Positions 28,258 to 36,001 of a DNA stretch of 64,000 bases are shown one piece after another (position 1 is the stretch's first letter; every line of letters begins with the position of its first letter). The notes beneath the pieces are model-generated. The model worked only from the letters and a program-made list of their open reading frames with translations, had not been told where the DNA came from and did not search any database. The stretch is from an uncultured Bacteroidales bacterium. Its GTDB lineage: Bacteria > Bacteroidota > Bacteroidia > Bacteroidales > Bacteroidaceae. Where the stretch lies: NCBI GenBank assembly GCA_902775375.1, contig CACYLU010000005.1, forward strand, positions 1 through 64,000, read 5' to 3'. Both the position numbers and the translations under genes were made by a program.

Positions 28258-29583
28258 TTATTCATCTCTTAAAGCTTCTGTTGGCAGGATATGGCTGATC
28301 TTGTGTGCAGGGATATAGATGCCAATCAGTACCACAATGGTCATAATCACCCAGATAATGCCGCTCACGATGAGGAAATGCTGTGGGAAACTGTCAATCC
28401 AGGAATCTGCTACCATCGGCGAGTCAGCTCGTGCTCCTCCCCAGAGGTAATCATTCACCAAGCCCTCACTGATGCCATACTGCATATAAATGAGGCAACC
28501 TATGACCACAGCGATGGTGGTGAGCAATACTCCCTCGCCCATCAGCATACCCATGATTGTCTTAGGTGTACCACCGAAGGACAACATCACACCCACATCT
28601 TCCTTCCTCACCTTGGTCTGCAACCAGAATGTTCCAATCACGCCCAAGCAAAGACTGATCATGAAGAATGCAGCCAACACATATCGCATACGCATCGCGT
28701 TAAGGTAATAACTATCTCTGTCTTTCATAACAGTGCTGAACTTGGTGATGCTACGAGCATAGAGATTCCCACTGTGCAACTGCTTCATGCCATTCTCATT
28801 GAAGCTATCAATGAATTTATCCAACTTTACACCATCTTTCACACGCACCAAAATAAATGTTTGTCCTGGTACTTCTGTTCCAATATTATCTTCTGGGCTG
28901 AATCGGTAGAAAGCCACAGGGATAGCGCGATTGCCATTGTTCATCTTGAAAGGTTTGAACACGCCAGTAACCTCTTTGTCTTTCCAATCTGGCACCATTG
29001 ACAGATATCGGGGAGGTAAGGATGCGCGCATATTACTGCGATTAGACCCATACAACTCATTCGCTCCATCTTCTGAAAGCAGCATACTGTTAGCCGGTAA
29101 AGCAGCCTCTTCCAGTTGCTCCACTGTATAGCCCTCGGCTGGTTGAATGCCAAAAGTCTTGAAAAAGTCAGTACGGGGTTTATAATACATATTACTTACT
29201 CTCAGCAACTTGGTGGTGTCATTAGGGTTACAATACATTGAGTTGGAATTGCCAGACGATCCAGGGTAAGCAAAGCCTAACAATTGTGTGGAGCTTTCCA
29301 CATCAGGCATGTTGCGGGCCTGATACATGATGCGGTCGATATCCTCAAAGAGGGTGGAATCGGCATCAGCACTAAACTCAGAGGCACCTTCGTAATACCT
29401 CCCTAAGGAGATGCGGCACAAACGATCGGTATCATAGCCTGTAGGCAAGTTACGCACATACAGACCTACCACCACTGGGTCAAAGATAACCCATGACACA
29501 ATGGCTACCGCCACTAGCTCGATGAAGAGCCATCCATTACGCCTGCGGCGAGCCCAGATATTCTTGATTATTAAATTAAACAT
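28258..29583 (-). CDS. ABC transporter permease (MacB/FtsX type), second
   Basis: A 441-residue inner-membrane permease: one N-terminal membrane helix after a basic stretch (NIWARRRRNGW), a large periplasmic domain, then three helices in the C-terminal FtsX domain. I place the start at the ATG 29583 (MFNLIIKN); the upstream in-frame start at 29697 would run 90 bp into the preceding permease and adds a non-conserved, charged segment. It probably forms a heterodimer with the first permease. Confidence 0.88.
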   Translation of the reverse strand: MFNLIIKNIWARRRRNGWLFIELVAVAIVSWVIFDPVVVGLYVRNLPTGYDTDRLCRISLGRYYEGASEFSADADSTLFEDIDRIMYQARNMPDVESSTQLLGFAYPGSSGNSNSMYCNPNDTTKLLRVSNMYYKPRTDFFKTFGIQPAEGYTVEQLEEAALPANSMLLSEDGANELYGSNRSNMRASLPPRYLSMVPDWKDKEVTGVFKPFKMNNGNRAIPVAFYRFSPEDNIGTEVPGQTFILVRVKDGVKLDKFIDSFNENGMKQLHSGNLYARSITKFSTVMKDRDSYYLNAMRMRYVLAAFFMISLCLGVIGTFWLQTKVRKEDVGVMLSFGGTPKTIMGMLMGEGVLLTTIAVVIGCLIYMQYGISEGLVNDYLWGGARADSPMVADSWIDSFPQHFLIVSGIIWVIMTIVVLIGIYIPAHKISHILPTEALRDE

Positions 29584-29606
29584 AGTCTTATGTAATTGAA
29601 AATTGG

Positions 29607-30911
29607 TTATTTCTTTTCGTTTAACGAGCTTACTATAGGCTTCCTCAATGAGTTCCATGCAGGAATCAGGGCAGAGAGCAGGTTGATGATGACGCATACC
29701 AAGAGTGCCGAGATGAACACTGTGGGTGAAAACAGCATCTCTCCCGTAATCGTTACGCTGTTGTCATAAAGCGCATCGGGATAGTTTTCAAAGAGGGTAA
29801 ACACCCAACTCTTACCCAAGAGCAGCATACTCCAAGCGACAACCAATCCCACCAGACCTCCAGCCAATGTAAGAATCAGGTTCTCCCACATCACTTGTGA
29901 GAGCAGCACACTCCTGCTGGCACCAAACGATTTGCGCACACCCATTTCTGCCAACCGGTCTTCCATCCTGCTACTGATCATACCACTCAGGTTAAAAGCG
30001 GGAATCAGAAGTAACACCAGGATAATCGGGAAAAACTTCTTGAATAGGATCCATGGTGTCACCTTGTATTGATTGCCATAATATACATCGTCGAACACCT
30101 TACTGGTGTGATTGCGCAGCGGACGCATGGTAACAGTCCATTCACCTTTGTGCTGCTGATTCACATTGGCAATCACTGCATCCAGTTCTTCCTGCAATGC
30201 TTTTGCCTGTGCAGCATCCTTCGTCAAGAAGCGGGCTTCAAAAGCACCCACGACATCATAATAAAATATATTCTGATAGTTAGGATAGGTCTTATAAGGT
30301 AAATAAATATCGCTATAACTCATGCTCCCTAATTTACTTCCTGCTTTCACCACGCCGCATACACGATAATCAATCATATCATAGTTTAGCATTTTGCCTA
30401 CAACACCTGTAGTTTGCCGAAATGCTTTCTGCGCTAATCTATCACTAATGACCACTGTACGCACACCGCTGTCGAAATCAGCCTGACTAAAAGGAGTGCC
30501 CTCTATAAACTCAAACTCATAAATCTTGAAGAAACCAGGATCGGTATAGATGGCACTTATGCTAAAATCGTTGCTATCCGAAGGACGGATCCAGTGCTCA
30601 TCTGCATCCTGTAAGACACCCGATACTGCTTCCACATTCTTCAATGGATAGAGCCAGTCGCGTAATGAAGTATAGTTGAAGGCTGAGTTCACGGTGTTTT
30701 TGTGATCAGGTGTCTGAACCCTTACATTATCACTGTAATAAGTTTGACTCCTGTTATACTCCGGATAGAGTGGTGCCAGCTTTACATAGTAGGCCACCGC
30801 CATCACTGTGGTAAAGCAAATGGCCATCGCTGTACCTATAATGTAAAGGGAACTGAACAAGAGATTCTGCTTCATCAGCTCCCAGGCTTGTTTAATGTAG
30901 TCTTTAATCAT
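29607..30911 (-). CDS. ABC transporter permease (MacB/FtsX type), first
   Basis: A 434-residue permease with the same plan: N-terminal helix (about 18-40), periplasmic MacB-type domain, and three C-terminal helices containing RLAEMGVRKSFGASR, the cytoplasmic loop that contacts the ATPase. It lies 29 bp after the hlyD-like gene and 23 bp before the second permease. Confidence 0.9.
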   Translation of the reverse strand: MIKDYIKQAWELMKQNLLFSSLYIIGTAMAICFTTVMAVAYYVKLAPLYPEYNRSQTYYSDNVRVQTPDHKNTVNSAFNYTSLRDWLYPLKNVEAVSGVLQDADEHWIRPSDSNDFSISAIYTDPGFFKIYEFEFIEGTPFSQADFDSGVRTVVISDRLAQKAFRQTTGVVGKMLNYDMIDYRVCGVVKAGSKLGSMSYSDIYLPYKTYPNYQNIFYYDVVGAFEARFLTKDAAQAKALQEELDAVIANVNQQHKGEWTVTMRPLRNHTSKVFDDVYYGNQYKVTPWILFKKFFPIILVLLLIPAFNLSGMISSRMEDRLAEMGVRKSFGASRSVLLSQVMWENLILTLAGGLVGLVVAWSMLLLGKSWVFTLFENYPDALYDNSVTITGEMLFSPTVFISALLVCVIINLLSALIPAWNSLRKPIVSSLNEKK

Positions 30912-30940
30912 AGTTATTTAATTGATAATTAAGGTACGTT

Positions 30941-32188
30941 TTATTTTACTTTCAGTGAGTTTTTGCCTCGATAGTTGCTCATGCTACTGGTCACTACTCG
31001 ATCACCCTCTTTCAAACCAGATAGGACCTCCACATACTCAAAGCTACTCTCACCCAGTCTGACATCGCGTTTCACCAACTCATTGTCACCATTGAATACA
31101 AACAATTCATAGTCGTTAGGTCCTTGATAATAGCTGCCCGATGCGATACGAAGCACATCGTCCTTGATGGAGTTCATCACATATACATCGGTTTTTAAGC
31201 CTGAACGTAAAGCTTCGTCGTTGTCATCATTCAGCTGGACGCTGAAATTAATAACTCCATTTCGGCTCAATGGCGTAACGCTGCTCACCACTCCCTCTAA
31301 CCGTTTGCTGCCAACTTTAACAATAGCTTTGCCACCGGGAGCAACACGGTCGCCATAGCTGTCGGCTATCTCTGCATCTATCTTGAAGTGACTCAAGTCA
31401 CTCACGATGGCCACCTGGCTACCTTGCCCAACCTGAGCGCCCACCTGTGTATTGATAAAGGTGAGGATGCCCTTGCGTGGAGAACGGATCTGTGCATCTT
31501 CCAATGTGCGACGCATTTCGTTCATGCTCTTTGTAGAGATGTTCAGTTCAAGTTCTTTTACCTTCAAGTCAGCTTCCTTTACCCTACGCTCGTTGGCGAG
31601 TTGCTGACGAAGCTGTTGTAAAGCCAAGCGTTCTGTATTATAGTCCAACTCTGCTTGGCGCACACGGTCAGTAGTACCACTGCCCAGGCTATCCAAGCGA
31701 CGCTCATTGCGCAGGTTCACCTCCATGCTGCTCAGCTTCATCTCCTCCACTTCCACTTTCATGGCCAAGTCGCTTAGGAAAGTCTCATTATTCACTCGCA
31801 GCTGCTCTAACTGCAACACCTTCATATGTTGCTCGTCGCTCAGCTTACCATAGTCGGTCTCCGCACTCAACAAATCCAGTTTCATAATAGGTGTCCCCAC
31901 ATCCACGCTATCACCACCTCTTTTATATATTTCCATGATACGGGTGGTGATAGGCGAATTGATGATTTCCTCAATAGCTGGCGATACCTTACCCGTTGCT
32001 GTCACGCTTACCTCAATGGTGCCTCGGCTCACCTCACTCACCGTCAGTTCATTCCTATCAACGCTGGTGCGCATCAAGCTCATCACAATGATGCCCCCCA
32101 CTAAAACTGCACCTCCCATAATGCCGCCCTTGATAAGTTTCTTGCGGCGAGCTAAATCTTTTTCTTCTTTTGTTATCTGTCTGTCCAT
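30941..32188 (-). CDS. HlyD/MacA-family periplasmic adaptor
   Basis: A 415-residue membrane-fusion protein linking the permeases to the TolC-like duct. It has a short basic cytoplasmic N-terminus, one membrane helix (about 20-38), a barrel-sandwich hybrid split by a long coiled coil (about 115-230), and a beta-barrel and membrane-proximal domain near the C-terminus. It is the first gene of the seven-gene unit and sits directly downstream of the sigma-54 promoter. Confidence 0.92.
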   Translation of the reverse strand: MDRQITKEEKDLARRKKLIKGGIMGGAVLVGGIIVMSLMRTSVDRNELTVSEVSRGTIEVSVTATGKVSPAIEEIINSPITTRIMEIYKRGGDSVDVGTPIMKLDLLSAETDYGKLSDEQHMKVLQLEQLRVNNETFLSDLAMKVEVEEMKLSSMEVNLRNERRLDSLGSGTTDRVRQAELDYNTERLALQQLRQQLANERRVKEADLKVKELELNISTKSMNEMRRTLEDAQIRSPRKGILTFINTQVGAQVGQGSQVAIVSDLSHFKIDAEIADSYGDRVAPGGKAIVKVGSKRLEGVVSSVTPLSRNGVINFSVQLNDDNDEALRSGLKTDVYVMNSIKDDVLRIASGSYYQGPNDYELFVFNGDNELVKRDVRLGESSFEYVEVLSGLKEGDRVVTSSMSNYRGKNSLKVK

Positions 32189-32241
32189 ACTTATTTTGTT
32201 GATTACTGGGCACCACTCAGCGCGATGCCATATTCAAATCG

Positions 32242-32256
32242 GCAATTAGCGTGCCA
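32242..32256 (-). promoter_or_regulatory. sigma-54 promoter of the efflux operon
   Basis: On the minus strand TGGCAC (32256-32251), 5 bp, TTGC (32245-32242): a full match to the -24/-12 consensus TGGCAC-N5-TTGC. The predicted transcription start is near 32231, leaving a leader of about 40 nt before the adaptor gene. The operon itself encodes an NtrC-family activator. Confidence 0.85.
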
Positions 32257-32264
32257 AACTTATA

Positions 32265-32281
32265 ACTCATTGATAATGAGT
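32265..32281. promoter_or_regulatory. palindrome next to the sigma-54 promoter
   Basis: ACTCATT-GAT-AATGAGT is a perfect 7-bp inverted repeat with a 3-bp centre, lying 8 bp upstream of the -24 element. It is a candidate binding site for the activator's Fis-type domain. It is closer to the promoter than most enhancer sites. Confidence 0.6.
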
Positions 32282-32291
32282 ACAAGCATAC

Positions 32292-32320
32292 AAAAAGAGG
32301 CGTCCGATTTCGGACACCTC
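32292..32320 (-). terminator. terminator after the MORN-repeat gene
   Basis: On the minus strand GAGGTGTCCG pairs with CGGACGCCTC through a T-G wobble, followed by TTTTTG. On the plus strand the same position is a C-A mismatch, which supports minus-strand function. Confidence 0.85.
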
Positions 32321-32353
32321 TATATAATTACGTACACTATGACTTTACTATAA

Positions 32354-33523
32354 TTACTGTGACACCATACGGTCATTACGATAAGTGATGGTGCGGGTAT
32401 TACCTGCAGAATCGGTCTCAGTGAAAACTCCTTCTTTCTTTCCTTGCTTAAAAGTGCCCTCATAGCGAGTTCCAGTCTTGTCGATGCGCACACCATGACC
32501 ATCTTCCATGCCATTGACGAAGTGTCCTTTGTAACGAGTACCATCGGTTTGAATAAGCGTACCTTCGCCATTAAACTCGTTGTTAGCCCACTCTCCTTCG
32601 TAACTATCACCTACATTCCACTTGTATGTGCCTTTTCCATGACGCATATTCTCATGCCACTGGCCTTCGTAAACTGCGCCATTCTCCCAAGTAAAAGTAC
32701 CCTGTCCTTCCTGCATTCCATTTTGGAATTCACCCACATATTTGTTGCCGTTAGCATATAGATAGACTCCAGTGCCTGTACGTTCACCATTTTGATAAGA
32801 ACCTTCATAACGGTCACCTGTATGGAATGTATAAATACCTTGACCATGTTGCATATCGTTATGCCACTCGCCTACATATTGGTCGCCATTTGTATAGACA
32901 AAAGTGCCTGTACCTTCACGCATATCGGCTTTCCATCCACCAGTATAGCTACTGCCATCGTTCCATGTAAAGGCTCCTTGCCCTTCTTTCTTGTCTGCAT
33001 GCCATTGCCCATCGTATTTGGCTCCATTACGCCATGTATAGGTACCGTGTCCCTCACGTTGGTCGTGATCCCACTCTCCTACATAAACATCTCCGGTATA
33101 ATAGTACATGGTACCATTGCCCTGTTGGTAATCCTGATACCACATACCATCGTAACGATTGTTGTTTTGGAAATAATAGATACCGTGGCCATGTTGCTGA
33201 TCTTGGAACCATTCCCCCTCATATTTCTCACCATCGGTAAATATATATGTGCCTGATCCCTGGCGTTTACCTTTAACATATTCACCTTCGTAGATATCGC
33301 CTGTTGGAAATGTGGTCTTGCCTTTCCCATTGGGCTTACCACTCTTAAGTTCACCAGAATAAATGGCTCCATCATTGAAGGTGTACGTCCCGATTTTAAT
33401 AGAAGTAGAGAACACGCCTTTGATCCTATCAACAATGCCTGTATTATGTTTGCTTTGTGCCACTAAGGTAACTGGCAGAAGACTAAAAAATACCAATATG
33501 ATAGCTGTCGTATGTTTCATCAT
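32354..33523 (-). CDS. exported MORN-repeat protein
   Basis: After a signal peptide (ending about TLVAQ) the protein consists almost wholly of about fourteen 23-residue MORN-type repeats with the pattern YxGEW-x6-G-x-G. The last repeats are followed by a short polar C-terminus. MORN arrays form elongated beta-hairpin rods that bind lipids or proteins; the bacterial role is unclear. I start at the ATG 33523 (MMKH), because TACCTTTG at 33528-33535 looks like its -7 box. Location is probably periplasmic or outer-membrane-facing. Confidence 0.85.
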   Translation of the reverse strand: MMKHTTAIILVFFSLLPVTLVAQSKHNTGIVDRIKGVFSTSIKIGTYTFNDGAIYSGELKSGKPNGKGKTTFPTGDIYEGEYVKGKRQGSGTYIFTDGEKYEGEWFQDQQHGHGIYYFQNNNRYDGMWYQDYQQGNGTMYYYTGDVYVGEWDHDQREGHGTYTWRNGAKYDGQWHADKKEGQGAFTWNDGSSYTGGWKADMREGTGTFVYTNGDQYVGEWHNDMQHGQGIYTFHTGDRYEGSYQNGERTGTGVYLYANGNKYVGEFQNGMQEGQGTFTWENGAVYEGQWHENMRHGKGTYKWNVGDSYEGEWANNEFNGEGTLIQTDGTRYKGHFVNGMEDGHGVRIDKTGTRYEGTFKQGKKEGVFTETDSAGNTRTITYRNDRMVSQ

Positions 33524-33527
33524 GTTG

Positions 33528-33535
33528 CAAAGGTA
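33528..33535 (-). promoter_or_regulatory. -7 element immediately before the MORN gene
   Basis: TACCTTTG on the minus strand ends 4 nt before the first ATG (33523) and 7 nt before the second (33520). The mRNA would have little or no leader. Confidence 0.55.
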
Positions 33536-33573
33536 AGAATTGTTCATTAAATGAGAAAGAAAGAGGACAAGAT

Positions 33574-34860
33574 TTATGACATTTTTTCACCTGCCACCAC
33601 TTCTGTTAAAGTGTCTTTATTGAGATATACACACGCAAGACGTTGCAGATCAGAAGCCGTTATTGTATTAATGGTCTGCCAAAATTGATGAAAATAGTCA
33701 TCCGGTAGTGCTAATGTATGCAAGTATATCCAGACATCGCTAAGAGAAAGGCATGAATCATAGCTCCGTAACAATTCGCCCTTCATGCTATTACGCACTA
33801 ACATCAACTCTTCAGCACTCACAAGTTCGTTTTGCAATGTATCTATCTGGTGATAAGTCTCAGCAAGCAACGGCTGTACGAATTTAGGGTCGCAGTCACT
33901 AAGTATCATGAGTGTATTGTCATAAGGTGATGGGTTAAGTAGAGCATAGATTCCATACGTAAGTCCTTTCTCCTCACGTACAGTCTTCATAAGACGACTT
34001 CCAAAGTAGCCTCCCAACAGGGTAACAAGCACTCGCAACTGATGGTAGTCGGGATGGTGCAAATCAATAGTGGATTTGCCAATAAGAACTGAACTTTGAG
34101 CCGTACCCCTCATCTCCTTAAACTCTTGTCTTCGTGATTGAAGAGGGATAATGCCTTGGTAGTTAGCTCCACCTTTTTCCCCTTTACCGAAAGGCTCACC
34201 AAAAGTCTGACGAATGAGATCGATACAATAATCTGTAATGCGACCGGAAAGGTAGATAGTAAGATTGTTACTATTGTACCACAGCTGGTAATACTCTTTC
34301 AATAAATCTACATTGAGATTATCATAATCAGTAGCCTCAGCCATTTGGCCTAAAATATGTTGAGAGCCATAAACTATATGCTGGAAAAGACGACGCGCCT
34401 GTGTGCTGGGTTGCTGCATAGCTATAAGGTGCCGCTGTAGATTGTTTTGTTTCACAACCTCAAGTGCCTGAACATCAAAGATGGGCTGCTTCACCATCTG
34501 TGACAAAAGATTAATGGTTGGTGCTAGGTGCTTATTGAGTGTATATAGAGTTATATATGAATGCTCAAACGACACATTTTGTTCCATCCAAGCGCCATAG
34601 AAATCAAGTTGCTCTGCTATTTGAGCGCGGTTAAGAGACTTGGTTCCCTCACGCAACATTCGGTTTGTAAATAATGCCTGCAAGAACTGCGACTGCTGGT
34701 GACAACCAGCATTAAACACAAGATCTACACGAGTAACATCTACATCGCCAACATCAAGTATCCATAACTTAACACTATTGGGCAGCTCAACACCCTGAGG
34801 TGAAAGTAAGTTGAACTCTTTGAGGTCATGCAAAGGCGGCTGTTGGCTACGATCAATCAT
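33574..34860 (-). CDS. M16-family peptidase homologue lacking the zinc motif
   Basis: A 428-residue protein with two M16 (insulinase-like) domains. The first should carry HxxEH ahead of a Met-Leu-x-x-Gly-Thr stretch; here that position reads LFTNR (63-67) before MLREGT, so both His and the Glu are gone. The C-terminal domain keeps the REEKGLTYGIYA motif typical of non-catalytic halves. It is likely a regulatory or structural subunit. No active partner is adjacent. It follows the folK-kdsB gene by 12 bp. Confidence 0.85.
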   Translation of the reverse strand: MIDRSQQPPLHDLKEFNLLSPQGVELPNSVKLWILDVGDVDVTRVDLVFNAGCHQQSQFLQALFTNRMLREGTKSLNRAQIAEQLDFYGAWMEQNVSFEHSYITLYTLNKHLAPTINLLSQMVKQPIFDVQALEVVKQNNLQRHLIAMQQPSTQARRLFQHIVYGSQHILGQMAEATDYDNLNVDLLKEYYQLWYNSNNLTIYLSGRITDYCIDLIRQTFGEPFGKGEKGGANYQGIIPLQSRRQEFKEMRGTAQSSVLIGKSTIDLHHPDYHQLRVLVTLLGGYFGSRLMKTVREEKGLTYGIYALLNPSPYDNTLMILSDCDPKFVQPLLAETYHQIDTLQNELVSAEELMLVRNSMKGELLRSYDSCLSLSDVWIYLHTLALPDDYFHQFWQTINTITASDLQRLACVYLNKDTLTEVVAGEKMS

Positions 34861-34872
34861 CGAATGAATAAT

Positions 34873-35994
34873 TCAGACTTTGTGCTGTTGTTGCAAAAAA
34901 GCTTCAGCACGCTCAAGGTCAGCAGGAGTATCAATACCGATCGTCTCAACATTAGTCAATCCTAATTTAATGGAGTAACCATTTTCTAGCCATCGCAACT
35001 GCTCAAGACTTTCTGCAAGTTCAAGAGATGACTGTTTTAAAGAAGTAATCTGATGTAACACCTCTGAACAATAAGCATACAATCCTACATGTTTATAATA
35101 AATATGGTGTGATAACCATTCTGATTTCTCAACATTGCGTTGGAACGGAATTATAGAACGGCTAAAATAAAGTGCATTCATATTCTTATTAACTACCACC
35201 TTCACACCATTGACATTCTCCAATGCCTGATAATTGCTGTCAATAGTAAATGGTTTAACCAGTGTAGCAATCTGTGTTTGTTCGTCAAGAAAGCAGGCTT
35301 TGACTACTTCCAGTTGGGAAGGTTGGATAAAAGGTTCGTCGCCTTGAATATTGACCACCACGTCAAACCCACCTCCAATTTTTTGGAAGGCTTCCCAACA
35401 ACGGTCTGTACCACTCTTGTGATGAGTAGATGTCATGACAACCTTTCCTCCGAAGTTTTTAACAACCTGTTCTATGCGTTCATCATCAGTGGCAACATAA
35501 GCATCATCTAGTACTCCAACTACTTGTTCATAAACTCTTTGAATCACAGGTTTTCCTCCCAACATAGCCAACGGTTTAGCAGGGAAACGAGTAGATGCAT
35601 AACGAGCTGGAATGATACCAACAAATTTCATTTTAAGTTGACGTAGTAAACGCTGAACATAAGGTTTCTGCCAATCGTACTCTTTGAATCGCTGCATGCC
35701 AGCTTGTAATATATCGATATCAAGACGTATGATTTCCTGATATTTCTCGTTGGGAGTACGACCTGCCATTTGCTCAATCTTCTTAGTAATGGCACGTACA
35801 TCGTCATATGGCATGTCTGAATCAAAACATGCTGCACGGTTCAGAAACCAATCTGGACGCAAGGTTCCCATGGGTTCAGATGTTTGCTCACTACTAAAGT
35901 GTATGTCTGGAAAGTAATGGGTTAGTTCTCTTATGGCCAAAGCCATATTAAGTTCAGAATCGGTATTGCTACCTATACATAAGATATATTTCAT
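34873..35994 (-). CDS. FolK-KdsB fusion: HPPK-like plus CMP-KDO synthetase
   Basis: A 373-residue in-frame fusion. Residues 1 to about 118 resemble 6-hydroxymethyl-7,8-dihydropterin pyrophosphokinase of folate synthesis (KYILCIGSNTD, EIIRLDIDIL). Residues 122-373 are a full 3-deoxy-manno-octulosonate cytidylyltransferase (FVGIIPARYASTRFPAKPLA, NIQGDEPFI), which activates KDO for lipopolysaccharide. No stop separates them; the KdsB part begins with its own Met122 (ATG at 35631), so internal initiation is possible. The ATG at 35994 lies 7 bp after the PBP1A stop. The HPPK part is short and its activity is uncertain. Confidence 0.85.
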   Translation of the reverse strand: MKYILCIGSNTDSELNMALAIRELTHYFPDIHFSSEQTSEPMGTLRPDWFLNRAACFDSDMPYDDVRAITKKIEQMAGRTPNEKYQEIIRLDIDILQAGMQRFKEYDWQKPYVQRLLRQLKMKFVGIIPARYASTRFPAKPLAMLGGKPVIQRVYEQVVGVLDDAYVATDDERIEQVVKNFGGKVVMTSTHHKSGTDRCWEAFQKIGGGFDVVVNIQGDEPFIQPSQLEVVKACFLDEQTQIATLVKPFTIDSNYQALENVNGVKVVVNKNMNALYFSRSIIPFQRNVEKSEWLSHHIYYKHVGLYAYCSEVLHQITSLKQSSLELAESLEQLRWLENGYSIKLGLTNVETIGIDTPADLERAEAFLQQQHKV

Positions 35995-36001
35995 ATTCCA
36001 A

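Noticed and set aside
29584-29697. Extended N-terminus of the second permease
   Set aside because: It would overlap the first permease by 90 bp and lacks similarity to MacB-type permeases, whose membrane helix follows MFNLIIKN.
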